This document shows, piece by piece, positions 46,607 to 52,923 of a stretch of 64,000 nt of DNA. Source of the DNA: Microbacterium karelineae (GTDB lineage: Bacteria > Actinomycetota > Actinomycetes > Actinomycetales > Microbacteriaceae). Where the stretch lies: assembly GCF_009745985.1 (NCBI RefSeq), contig NZ_WFIX01000175.1, forward strand, positions 248,001 to 312,000, written 5' to 3'. Position 1 is the first letter of the stretch. Each line of letters begins with the position of its first letter. The notes beneath the pieces were generated by a model. The model saw nothing but the letters and a program-made list of their open reading frames with translations, did not search any database and was not told the origin of the DNA. The position numbers and the translations under genes are program-made.

Positions 46607-46752
46607 GCTCGTCGACGATCCATGGCCGCTCCCGCACCGAGGGGCGCGCGTACTGCGGGCGGAAGGCCAGCCGTGCGGAGTCGACGACGAGGTGGCGCGA
46701 CGTGACGTGCGACGACTGCCACGCCGCCTCGCGAGCGGATGGGAACCGCTGA
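46603..46752 (+). CDS. 49-residue zinc-ribbon-like protein
   Basis: GTG at 46603 overlaps the previous stop and the frame ends in TGATG, overlapping the next start. The product has Cys at YCGRK and a CDDCHAA pair, a minimal metal-binding pattern. No named family. Confidence 0.5.
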   Translation: MSSSTIHGRSRTEGRAYCGRKASRAESTTRWRDVTCDDCHAASRADGNR

Positions 46753-46991
46753 TGACGACGATGACGCTCACCTCGACGGCCCCGGAGCACACGCGGACGG
46801 CGCCCCGCCCGCGGTCCGCCGTCTGGCGGGTCGGCGACACGTGGACGGATCCCGTGTCCCGTACCCGCTGGATCATCCGGACCCTCAACAAGGCCACCGG
46901 GGCGGTGGAGCTCGAGGCGGCGAACACGCTGCACTCCTCCTGGTGGGCCACGACCCTCGACCGACTCCCGAAGAAGGGAACAGCATCATGA
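46752..46991 (+). CDS. 79-residue phage protein, unidentified
   Basis: Begins with the TGATG overlap. Residues 24-79 (VWRVGDTWTDPVSRTRWIIRTLNKATGAVELEAAN) look like a small beta-domain. It ends in ATGA with the Lsr2-domain gene. Function unknown. Confidence 0.6.
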   Translation: MTTMTLTSTAPEHTRTAPRPRSAVWRVGDTWTDPVSRTRWIIRTLNKATGAVELEAANTLHSSWWATTLDRLPKKGTAS

Positions 46992-48022
46992 GCAACGCGA
47001 TCTTCGACGACTCCATCACCCATGGCACCCCGGAGGGCTACGACGCCGGCTGCCGCTCGGCCGGCGGATGCCCGGCGCGCACTGACCACGGCCTCACCTG
47101 CGCGGAGGCGAAGACGTTCGACGCCGGGAACTACCGGTACCGGCAGCTCCGCGGTCGCGGCCTCTCGCCCGCGGAGATCGCCGCGCAGTTCGACTTCCAC
47201 GACGACCACGCCACCCAGACCCCACCGGCACCCGTCTCGAAGCCGGCCACGAAGCCGAAGCCGAAGGCACGCCCGAAGCCGCCCGCCCCGACGCCCGCAC
47301 CCGACGTGCCCGAGATCGACACCGACACCAACGCCGCCGAGCCGCCCGAGCAGGCCGAGCCGGTGCGGGATCCGCGGGAGGCCTCGAACGCCGAGATCCG
47401 CGCATGGGCGCGCGACCGCGGCTACGACGTCAACCCGACGGGCCCGGTGCGGCGGGGGATCCGCGAGCACTACATCGAAGCCCACACGACCGCAGCAGAC
47501 GCGCCGCGGAACGTGCCCGCCCCCGATCCCGATCTGGACGAGCTGACCGGCAAGCGCGGCATCCCCACCGACCCCGAGCCGGAGGCGCCCCTCGCGCCCG
47601 GAGGCATCGACACGGACGCCATCGAGGCCGGCGTCGACGACGTCACCCTCGAGCCCGCCAAGACGGACCGTCCTGAGTGGGCCGACGTCGCCACCAGTGC
47701 CGACCTCACCGCCGCACAGGACGCCCTCGCCCTCGAACGCGGCGCACACGTCAAGACCGCCCGCAGCCTCGCCCTCGTCCTCACCAAATGGGCGACCGCG
47801 CAAGACCGCATCGAACAGCTGCAGGCCGAACTCATCCGCATCCGCACCGACCGCGACGAGATCGCGATCGACTTCAACACCGCCAGCGAAGACCGAGCCC
47901 GCGCCCTCGACCGCGTCGAAACCCTCCACAACGAGAACATCGTCCTCCGCGCCGCCCTCGCCGACGCGAAGCGCGCTCGCCGCGGCTGGTTCGGCCGCAA
48001 GACGAAGGGAACGATCCGATGA
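46988..48022 (+). CDS. phage protein with Lsr2-type DNA-binding domain
   Basis: A 344-residue mosaic. Residues 1-70 form a conserved-looking Cys module (GYDAGCRSAGGCPARTDHGLTCAEA, then helix-turn-helix-like LRGRGLSPAEIAAQFDF); a Lys/Pro-rich linker follows; residues about 135-165 (SNAEIRAWARDRGYDVNPTGPVRRGIREHYIEAH) match the C-terminal DNA-binding domain of Lsr2, the actinobacterial nucleoid xenogeneic silencer; the last 100 residues are a coiled coil (QDRIEQLQAELIRIRTDRDEI). It may compete with or recruit host Lsr2 on AT-rich DNA. Confidence 0.7.
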   Translation: MSNAIFDDSITHGTPEGYDAGCRSAGGCPARTDHGLTCAEAKTFDAGNYRYRQLRGRGLSPAEIAAQFDFHDDHATQTPPAPVSKPATKPKPKARPKPPAPTPAPDVPEIDTDTNAAEPPEQAEPVRDPREASNAEIRAWARDRGYDVNPTGPVRRGIREHYIEAHTTAADAPRNVPAPDPDLDELTGKRGIPTDPEPEAPLAPGGIDTDAIEAGVDDVTLEPAKTDRPEWADVATSADLTAAQDALALERGAHVKTARSLALVLTKWATAQDRIEQLQAELIRIRTDRDEIAIDFNTASEDRARALDRVETLHNENIVLRAALADAKRARRGWFGRKTKGTIR

Positions 48023-48732
48023 GCGAGATGACGCACGCCGAGATGCGAGGCAAGGCACATGCCCTGAGATCCGCGATCGACAAGGCCCCGCCGCCGGCGG
48101 ATGACCTGTGGCTGCGGGCGTTCGTGGAGAACGTGCGGGCGGGTGCTGACGCGCTCGAGCGGACCGCGGGGGCGCTCACCGACGTCGACCAGGATCTCGT
48201 CGAGGTCGCCATTCTCGACCCCGACACCGCATGGTCGAGCGTCGAGGTCGTCGAGATCCTCGAGCACGTGCGCTCGCTCCTCCTCACAGGCGGGCCGACC
48301 CCGGGCAGTTTCGGCACCGGTCGCGACGCGACCGGTGGGGCGAGTGTGGATCTGATCCGCCAGGCCCACGAGCGAGCCGCCATGCCGCGCCTCGGGAAGT
48401 CGATGGCGAGGGAGATGGACCGGGACATCGTCATGATCCGTCGCCTGGCACGCGCGCTGGAAGCCGCCGAGCGGTGGCGGGTGACCTGGCAGGAGGCTGC
48501 CGAGGAGAACGAGCGGCACGCGGACCAGATGCGGGCTGAGCGTGACGCGGCCGAGACGCGCGCGGGGGAAGCCGAGCGCGCGTTGGCCGATGCGACGGAG
48601 TGGATGCGGCGCTGCGACCTCGAGACCCGCACGCACGGCACCGAGTGCGACTGCTTCGGCCCGCGGAAGCCCGTCGAGACCACAGATCACGAGATTGGGG
48701 GTGCGTCGCGAACATGCTCGGAAAAGTCGTGA
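48019..48732 (+). CDS. coiled-coil phage protein
   Basis: A 237-residue helical protein. The central part (LEAAERWRVTWQEAAEENERHADQMRAERDAAETRAGEAERAL) is a long coiled coil and the C-terminus has CDLETRTHGTECDCFG. It carries the first copy of the HEIG-encoding repeat near its end. Coupled to the Lsr2-domain gene by ATGA. Role unknown, possibly a partner of that protein, which also ends in a coiled coil. Confidence 0.6.
   Translation: MSEMTHAEMRGKAHALRSAIDKAPPPADDLWLRAFVENVRAGADALERTAGALTDVDQDLVEVAILDPDTAWSSVEVVEILEHVRSLLLTGGPTPGSFGTGRDATGGASVDLIRQAHERAAMPRLGKSMAREMDRDIVMIRRLARALEAAERWRVTWQEAAEENERHADQMRAERDAAETRAGEAERALADATEWMRRCDLETRTHGTECDCFGPRKPVETTDHEIGGASRTCSEKS
48688..48698 (+). repeat. 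junction repeat copy 1
   Basis: CACGAGATTGG (preceded by CAGAT). It encodes HEIG in the coiled-coil gene; the next ATG (48714) starts 15 bases later. Confidence 0.7.
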
Positions 48733-48899
48733 GAGATCTCTCGGACGAAGCGGTGATCGAGTGCGGCGTGGTCAGGCCGGGAACGCTCGGGTGGCAGCGC
48801 TGCTGGAAGCCCCGCAATCATGACGGACCGCACCGATGCCAGGGGTACCCGATGTACGGCGACTGGGCAGATCACGAGGTTGGTGACTCGGATGCTTGA
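48714..48899 (+). CDS. 61-residue phage protein
   Basis: ATG at 48714 overlaps the end of the preceding gene by 19 bases. LGKVVRDLSDEAVIECGVVRPGTLGWQRCWKPRNHDGPHRCQGYPMYGDW has a CW.P..HDGPHRC pattern seen in several small actinophage proteins. It ends with HEVG from repeat copy 2. Confidence 0.6.
   Translation: MLGKVVRDLSDEAVIECGVVRPGTLGWQRCWKPRNHDGPHRCQGYPMYGDWADHEVGDSDA
48873..48883 (+). repeat. junction repeat copy 2
   Basis: CACGAGGTTGG (preceded by CAGAT). It encodes HEVG at the end of the 61-residue protein; the next ATG (48892) starts eight bases later. Confidence 0.7.
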
Positions 48900-49131
48900 T
48901 CGCTATGTGCGCGAGAACATCGTCGCGTTGCAGGTTTTCGCCGACGATGGCCAGAGCGAGTTCAACGGCGTCGACGGGCGCACGCTTCACGCGCTCGCGC
49001 GGCGCAGACTCGTCTGGTTTGAGGTGGTTGACCCGTGGGCGAAGCACAAGCGTTACCGGGGCGGAGTGACGGCGAAAGGTCGTGCTGTGCTCGTCGAACA
49101 CGCGGAACACGAGGTTGGGAGGGAGGGCTGA
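48892..49131 (+). CDS. 79-residue phage protein
   Basis: Starts eight bases after repeat copy 2. LDRYVRENIVALQVFADDGQSEFNGVDGRTLHALARRRLVWFEVVDPWAKHKRYRGGVTAKGRAVL resembles a small winged helix (helix, HALARRRLV, then a beta-wing). It ends HEVGREG and overlaps the next ATG by one base. Confidence 0.6.
   Translation: MLDRYVRENIVALQVFADDGQSEFNGVDGRTLHALARRRLVWFEVVDPWAKHKRYRGGVTAKGRAVLVEHAEHEVGREG
49108..49118 (+). repeat. junction repeat copy 3
   Basis: CACGAGGTTGG (preceded by GGAA). It encodes HEVG; the next ATG (49131) starts 12 bases later, with GGAGGGAGGG between. Confidence 0.7.
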
Positions 49132-49436
49132 TGTACCCCATCACGAGCTATCAGGTGACCCCGAACCTGTTCGGAGTCCCGCGATGGATGGCCGAGATCG
49201 ACGGACAGCGCAGTCGTTTCGCCCGGCGTAGCTACTCGCGCGACCGGGCAGAGCGCAAGATCGCGCGCGACGAGAACCGCCTTCACGAGACCGGCCGCGA
49301 GTCCCTCATGCAAGGAGCCATCCTGCCGCTGACGATGCCCGTGCGACGTGCGCACGACCGACTGTGTCGCACCGTCGATCAGCGCCGTCGTATGCGTCGA
49401 GCGCGAGCCGTTCACGAGGTTGGGAGGGCTGAGTGA
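49131..49436 (+). CDS. 101-residue basic phage protein
   Basis: YPITSYQVTPNLFGVPRWMAEIDGQRSRFARRSYSRDRAERKIARDENRLHETGRESLMQGAIL is beta then strongly basic helical, fitting a nucleic-acid-binding role. It ends in HEVGRAE from repeat copy 4 and its TGA overlaps the next ATG. Confidence 0.6.
   Translation: MYPITSYQVTPNLFGVPRWMAEIDGQRSRFARRSYSRDRAERKIARDENRLHETGRESLMQGAILPLTMPVRRAHDRLCRTVDQRRRMRRARAVHEVGRAE
49413..49423 (+). repeat. junction repeat copy 4
   Basis: CACGAGGTTGG (preceded by GTT). It encodes HEVG; the next ATG (49436) starts 12 bases later, with GAGGGCTGAGTG between. Confidence 0.7.
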
Positions 49437-49693
49437 TGGAAGCACGCGACTGGGAGCAAGAGCTGATCGATGAGCAGGCCGCCCTCGAAGTCGACACGAC
49501 GGTGAAGGAAGTGGCGGTCATCCTGCTCACGCGGGACGTGACCGGCACGCCCTGGCTGGACTGGGACGTGTGGGCCGAGCAGGCGTCGGACGATGACCGC
49601 CTGGACGCTCTGCGCACAGCCGCGGCCGTTGTCGCCTACATGCGCGAGCACGAAGCCCCGGCCGATCACGAGATTGGTGGGTCACATGGCTGA
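49436..49693 (+). CDS. 85-residue acidic phage protein
   Basis: EARDWEQELIDEQAALEVDTTVKEVAVILLTRDVTGTPWLDWDVWAEQASDDDRLDALRTAAAVVAYMREH is acidic and helical, with no recognised domain. A GTG at 49433 could add one residue. It ends DHEIGGSHG. Confidence 0.6.
   Translation: MEARDWEQELIDEQAALEVDTTVKEVAVILLTRDVTGTPWLDWDVWAEQASDDDRLDALRTAAAVVAYMREHEAPADHEIGGSHG
49667..49677 (+). repeat. junction repeat copy 5
   Basis: CACGAGATTGG (preceded by CCGAT). It encodes HEIG; the next ATG (49686) starts eight bases later. Confidence 0.7.
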
Positions 49694-49877
49694 GCGGCAG
49701 ATCGTCGCGACACGGCTGACGCCGTTCCAGGCGCAAGTATGCATCGACGCCCTCGACCTCTACGTCGAGGGTGCGCAGGGGCAACAGACACAACGCGAGC
49801 TGCGTGAGGCTCGCGCCGCGAGGAAGAAGCTGGCCACTGAGCTTGCAGTTCACGAGGTTGGTGAGTCCCGTGGCTGA
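49686..49877 (+). CDS. 63-residue phage protein
   Basis: AERQIVATRLTPFQAQVCIDALDLYVEGAQGQQTQRELREARAARKKLATEL is a two-helix protein with a basic second half. ATG at 49686 overlaps the preceding gene by eight bases. It ends HEVGESRG. Confidence 0.55.
   Translation: MAERQIVATRLTPFQAQVCIDALDLYVEGAQGQQTQRELREARAARKKLATELAVHEVGESRG
49851..49861 (+). repeat. junction repeat copy 6
   Basis: CACGAGGTTGG (preceded by GTT). It encodes HEVG; the next start is GTG at 49870, eight bases later. Confidence 0.7.
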
Positions 49878-50229
49878 CGCGCCTGACGTGTGGAGCGCGG
49901 ACGTCCCGCCCGACCTGTCAGCGTTCCCGACCGTGCAGCACCGCATCGAGAAGGGTCGGTTCGTCTGCCCCGGCGACGAGACCGCCAGCTGCCACCAGTA
50001 CCCGGCATGCGATCACGAGACGTGGCCGTGTGGCTGCGACTACGTCCCACACGCCGACTGCTGGATCAAGCCCTGGATCGACGGCAGCGACCTCGTCGAC
50101 TCCTACGCCGGCGACGAGCCCTACCTGCGCGACGAGGACTTGCCCGACGGCGACGCCACCTGGACGTTCGAAGGCGACTACGTCCTCTTCGACTACGTCC
50201 TGGCGAGTCGGGAGGCGAGCGATGCCTGA
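49870..50229 (+). CDS. 119-residue Cys-rich acidic phage protein
   Basis: GTG at 49870 lies eight bases after repeat copy 6. The sequence is Cys-rich (CPGDETASCHQYPACDHETWPCGCDYVPHADCW), suggesting zinc binding, followed by a very acidic region (DGSDLVDSYAGDEPYLRDEDLPDGDATWTFEGDY). Its end lacks the HEVG repeat; the next ribosome binding site is GTCGGGAGG instead. Confidence 0.6.
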   Translation: MADAPDVWSADVPPDLSAFPTVQHRIEKGRFVCPGDETASCHQYPACDHETWPCGCDYVPHADCWIKPWIDGSDLVDSYAGDEPYLRDEDLPDGDATWTFEGDYVLFDYVLASREASDA

Positions 50230-50437
50230 CGCACCGGTCGCCGTGATCCCGACCATCTACGCGCACCTCCACGTCTGCGACGCATGCGACGTGTGCGACG
50301 GACTGGGCTGTCTCGACAGTCACGGGCTCTGCACCGCCGTGAACCCCGACCAGACCGAGGGCTGCTTCCGCGAGCCGATGCACGCGGGGCTGCACACGTT
50401 CGAGATCAACCACGAGGTTCGGAGGGGAGACCGATGA
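50222..50437 (+). CDS. 71-residue Cys-rich phage protein
   Basis: ATG at 50222 overlaps the preceding gene by eight bases. HVCDACDVCDGLGCLDSHGLC has several CxxC pairs and TEGCFREPMHAGLHTFE resembles the HDGPH-type module of the protein at 48.7 kb. It ends INHEVRRGDR from repeat copy 7. Confidence 0.6.
   Translation: MPDAPVAVIPTIYAHLHVCDACDVCDGLGCLDSHGLCTAVNPDQTEGCFREPMHAGLHTFEINHEVRRGDR
50411..50421 (+). repeat. junction repeat copy 7 (diverged)
   Basis: CACGAGGTTCG (preceded by AAC). It encodes HEVR; the next ATG (50434) starts 12 bases later after GAGGGGAGACCG. Confidence 0.6.
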
Positions 50438-50667
50438 GCGAGCCGATGACAGAGCCCGTGAAGCGCGAGATGACCAGTCCCACGTACGTGCTGCGTGGAG
50501 GCGCGTATCTCCTGGACGAGCACGCCGGGGTGCTCATCGATAGTGCCGGAAACTACTCGGCCAAGACGAGAGGCGACCCTCGGTCACTCGTCGCACTACT
50601 CCGATCGATCGCGGACGACATCGCGGACGACGTCGAGACAGCACAAGAGAACAGGGGTACACGATGA
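50434..50667 (+). CDS. 77-residue phage protein
   Basis: SPTYVLRGGAYLLDEHAGVLIDSAGNYSAKTRGDPRSLVALLRSIADDIADDVE: a beta-hairpin and a helical end, no family recognised. Both ends use ATGA overlaps. Its terminal sequence (ENRGTR) lacks the HEVG repeat. Confidence 0.55.
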   Translation: MSEPMTEPVKREMTSPTYVLRGGAYLLDEHAGVLIDSAGNYSAKTRGDPRSLVALLRSIADDIADDVETAQENRGTR

Positions 50668-50858
50668 GCGACGAAGAATGCCGCCTCTGCGCTGCCGATG
50701 AAACTGGCGACCGGACGGTGCGACGGGGCGAGGACATCCCTCTGTGCGCGCGCCACTGGTCGCAGTGGGTGGGGCGGTACGTGTGGCCTTCCCCGGTCGA
50801 ACCGCCGTGCAGCGCGCACCTGATTGCGGCCGATCACGAGGCAGGCGGCCAGCGATGA
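50664..50858 (+). CDS. 64-residue Cys/His phage protein
   Basis: EECRLCAADETGDRTVRRGEDIPLCARHW has the C-x2-C...C-x2-H spacing of a small zinc finger. It ends DHEAGGQR from repeat copy 8 and overlaps the next gene by ATGA. Confidence 0.55.
   Translation: MSDEECRLCAADETGDRTVRRGEDIPLCARHWSQWVGRYVWPSPVEPPCSAHLIAADHEAGGQR
50835..50845 (+). repeat. junction repeat copy 8 (diverged)
   Basis: CACGAGGCAGG (preceded by CCGAT). It encodes HEAG; the next ATG (50855) starts nine bases later. Confidence 0.6.
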
Positions 50859-50968
50859 CCCTCACCATGCCCACACGCGCTCGCCGCGGGCCCCGGAAGG
50901 GCGAGCGGATCGTGATCCCCGAGCTCGCGATGTTCTACGTCGTCTACTACCCGGAGGGCGCGTCGTGA
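50855..50968 (+). CDS. 37-residue ORF resembling the N-terminus of the GIY-YIG-like gene
   Basis: TLTMPTRARRGPRKGERIVIPELAMFYVVYYPEGAS: the last 16 residues resemble the N-terminus of the protein at 51751 (PEFATTYVVYWPDALG). It stops where that protein continues into its catalytic domain, so this may be the remnant of a duplicated, truncated copy. Coupled to the next gene by GTGA. Confidence 0.5.
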   Translation: MTLTMPTRARRGPRKGERIVIPELAMFYVVYYPEGAS

Positions 50969-51252
50969 GAGTGGAGAGGCGTCGAGCCGGACGCGCGATC
51001 CGCCGTCACCGCCGTTCCATCGCAGTCGCCAGAGCATTCGCCACCGACGTGGGCCTCGACCTCGCGCCCTGGCAGCTCGAGGTCTTCGCCGCCGTCGTCC
51101 GAGGCGAGCCGACGTATGTCATCGGTGGCCGACGAGGGGGACGGGCAACGGTCGAGCGCCTCACGGCCGACTACACGCCACAGGTCCGAGGCCCGCACGG
51201 TCTCCACGCCTCCACCACAATTCTCGACGAAGCCCGGAGGGCAGAACGATGA
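50965..51252 (+). CDS. 95-residue basic phage protein
   Basis: GTG at 50965 overlaps the preceding stop. The N-terminus is strongly basic (ERRRAGRAIRRHRRS); the centre LDLAPWQLEVFAAVVRGEPTYVIGGRRGGRAT looks like a short P-loop-like or terminase-like turn but lacks a proper Walker motif. It ends in ATGA overlap. Function unknown. Confidence 0.55.
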   Translation: MRVERRRAGRAIRRHRRSIAVARAFATDVGLDLAPWQLEVFAAVVRGEPTYVIGGRRGGRATVERLTADYTPQVRGPHGLHASTTILDEARRAER

Positions 51253-51593
51253 ACACGACCGCCTACCGCACCGGCCAAGACGTCCGCGCCGCATTCGACG
51301 AAGCGACCGAAGCCTTCCGAAACCTCGGCGTCGCGCTCCGCGCGCACCTCGGCGGATGGCCCATCATCAGGAGCCCCCACGTCACGCCCGGTGACGTCAT
51401 CTACGCAGACGGCGCCATCTACATGCACCCCCGCGACGCCATCCGACGCCGATACCCCGACACCATCACAGGCGCGCTCGCCACATCACTCGAATGGCAG
51501 CACTACGAGATCAACCGCGCCGCCGACGCCGCCAGGCAGCGCATCGACACGATGCACCCCGACCAGCCGATCCGAGAGGACCACCTCACATGA
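51249..51593 (+). CDS. 114-residue phage protein
   Basis: YRTGQDVRAAFDEATEAFRNLGVALRAHLGGWPIIRSPHVTPGDVIYADGAIYMHPRDAIRRRYPDTIT: helical N-terminus, mixed C-terminus. No recognised domain. Coupled on both sides by ATGA overlaps. Confidence 0.6.
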   Translation: MNTTAYRTGQDVRAAFDEATEAFRNLGVALRAHLGGWPIIRSPHVTPGDVIYADGAIYMHPRDAIRRRYPDTITGALATSLEWQHYEINRAADAARQRIDTMHPDQPIREDHLT

Positions 51594-51751
51594 ACCCGCT
51601 CGACCTCATGCTCTGGGCGCTCGCGTTCCTCGTCGTCGCGATCGTCGCCGCCATCACGATCGCGCTCGCCGTGGGCTTGTGCAACACGATCCGTGGCCGT
51701 CGGCGGCGCGAGGAGACGCGGCGCGAGATCTACAAGGGGAGGGGCGCCTGA
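51590..51751 (+). CDS. 53-residue single-span membrane protein
   Basis: One hydrophobic helix (residues 3-30, LDLMLWALAFLVVAIVAAITIALAVG) followed by a basic cytoplasmic tail (RGRRRREETRREIYKG). Topology positive-inside. Its TGA overlaps the next ATG (TGATGG). Possible roles include exclusion or lysis regulation, but it lies far from any lysis genes. Confidence 0.55.
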   Translation: MNPLDLMLWALAFLVVAIVAAITIALAVGLCNTIRGRRRREETRREIYKGRGA

Positions 51752-52923
51752 TGGCTGGGCTGCCGGAGTTCGCGACGACGTACGTCGTGTACTGGCCCGA
51801 CGCGCTCGGGCCCGGCCGTGGCGTCCTCAAGGTCGGACGCTGCGCGCTGCGCCGTCGGATCGAACGGATGGTCGAGCGCGGCGCCCACATCATCGTCGAG
51901 GCGCGCGGCACCGACAAGACCTGGGAGCGCGAGGCGCTGCGGGTGCTGACCCGCTGGTTCCCGAAGGCGTTCCGGTGGGCGTTTCAAGCAGTCCCCTTCC
52001 TCACGCACGGGAAGGGATACACGGAGTGCTTCGACGTCGCGGAGTACGACCTGCAGTTCGCCCTCGAGCGGTGCATCGAGGGCTTCGCACGAGGAACGGA
52101 ATGGAATGTCGAAGCAGCGAGTGATCAGCCCGGACGATTTGCAGTCGCCGGAGTACCTGCGAGTGCCGCACATCGCGAGGCCGACGGCCCTCGGCCTGTG
52201 GGTGCACACGGACGCGGCGGGGAGGACGGAGCTCATCCCGGAGGTGCTGGCCGGGAGGCTGTATCCGGGCGAGGCGGCGACGGAGATGGTGGTGAACCAC
52301 CTGCTGCAGCTGGACGAGGCCGGATTCCTGACGATCTACCAGGCCGACGGCCGCGAGTGGATCGCCCTGACGAGGCCGCTGAGAGCGGACCGGAGGGGGA
52401 CGACGGTGATGTCGCCGCCCCCGCCGAGCAGCGGCCCGGAGACCCCTCACATGGGATCCCGCGATATAACACGGGATCCCATGGCCTTGGGGCGAGCGGG
52501 CGCGCGCGAGGGCGAGCGGGCGGGCGTACGCGTACGCGAGAGCGCGCGAGAGCGGGCGCGAGCGGAGGTGAGGGCCGAGCAGGCGGCGCGAGCCGAGGCG
52601 TGGGCCGCGGTCGAGAGCGACCGCGAAGCGATGCCCGACCGTCCGGAACGTCCCATGCTGCTGGATGCTCCGCCGATCGGTTGCCCGGATCACCCCGAGG
52701 GGAAGCGCGGTCCCTGTGGTCCCTGTCGGGATGCTCGCCACAAGCGGGATGTCTGGCTACAGGAGCAGATCTACGGGCAGAAGCTCGCGGCGTACCACGA
52801 GCAGGCCGCCCGCCACGTCACGTTCGACGAGCCCGCCGGCGAGTGGGCGAACGACGACGGCTGGGATCCGGACGCCGCGTTCTGACGCCTGAGCCGGTGC
52901 TGACGACGAGGAGTCTCACGTGA
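51751..52923 (+). CDS. GIY-YIG-like (T5orf172/MUG113-type) nuclease-domain protein with out-of-frame extension
   Basis: Residues 1-118 form a GIY-YIG-like domain: TTYVVYWPDALGPGRGVLKVGRCALRRRIERM, RGTDKTWEREALRVLTRWFP and GKGYTECFDV (candidate catalytic Tyr, Arg and Glu). From codon 119 the frame overlaps the replication-initiator gene in another frame and gives only Gly/Arg/Pro-rich sequence up to the stop at 52923. In a typical phage operon the gene would stop near 52110. Either a stop was lost or a frameshift occurred; the genuine part is 51751 to about 52110. Confidence 0.6.
   Translation: MAGLPEFATTYVVYWPDALGPGRGVLKVGRCALRRRIERMVERGAHIIVEARGTDKTWEREALRVLTRWFPKAFRWAFQAVPFLTHGKGYTECFDVAEYDLQFALERCIEGFARGTEWNVEAASDQPGRFAVAGVPASAAHREADGPRPVGAHGRGGEDGAHPGGAGREAVSGRGGDGDGGEPPAAAGRGRIPDDLPGRRPRVDRPDEAAESGPEGDDGDVAAPAEQRPGDPSHGIPRYNTGSHGLGASGRARGRAGGRTRTRERARAGASGGEGRAGGASRGVGRGRERPRSDARPSGTSHAAGCSADRLPGSPRGEARSLWSLSGCSPQAGCLATGADLRAEARGVPRAGRPPRHVRRARRRVGERRRLGSGRRVLTPEPVLTTRSLT
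52106..52885 (+). CDS. phage replication-initiator-like protein
   Basis: A 259-residue protein. The N-terminal 95 residues (ISPDDLQSPEYLRVPHIARPTALGLWVHTDAAGRTELIPEVLAGRLYPGEAATEMVVNHLLQLDEAGFLTIYQ) are a winged helix like those of phage DnaD/GP38-type initiators. A low-complexity Arg/Glu/Ala linker (about 120-175) follows, then a zinc-binding segment (CPDHPEGKRGPCGPCRDARHKR) and an aromatic end. A 12-bp palindrome lies in the linker's 5' part, as origins do in some initiator genes. ATG at 52106 follows CGAGGAACGG. Confidence 0.65.
   Translation: MSKQRVISPDDLQSPEYLRVPHIARPTALGLWVHTDAAGRTELIPEVLAGRLYPGEAATEMVVNHLLQLDEAGFLTIYQADGREWIALTRPLRADRRGTTVMSPPPPSSGPETPHMGSRDITRDPMALGRAGAREGERAGVRVRESARERARAEVRAEQAARAEAWAAVESDREAMPDRPERPMLLDAPPIGCPDHPEGKRGPCGPCRDARHKRDVWLQEQIYGQKLAAYHEQAARHVTFDEPAGEWANDDGWDPDAAF
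52450..52483. repeat. 12-bp palindrome with AT-rich spacer, candidate origin
   Basis: CATGGGATCCCG (52450-52461) and CGGGATCCCATG (52472-52483) are perfect inverted repeats around CGATATAACA, one of the most AT-rich spots of this segment. Direct repeats of GGGCGAGCGGGC type follow. It sits inside the initiator-like gene. Confidence 0.6.

Noticed and set aside
48688-50855. Junction repeats as a CRISPR array
   Set aside because: The repeats are only 11-16 bases, spacers are whole coding genes of 170-560 bases, and no cas genes occur.
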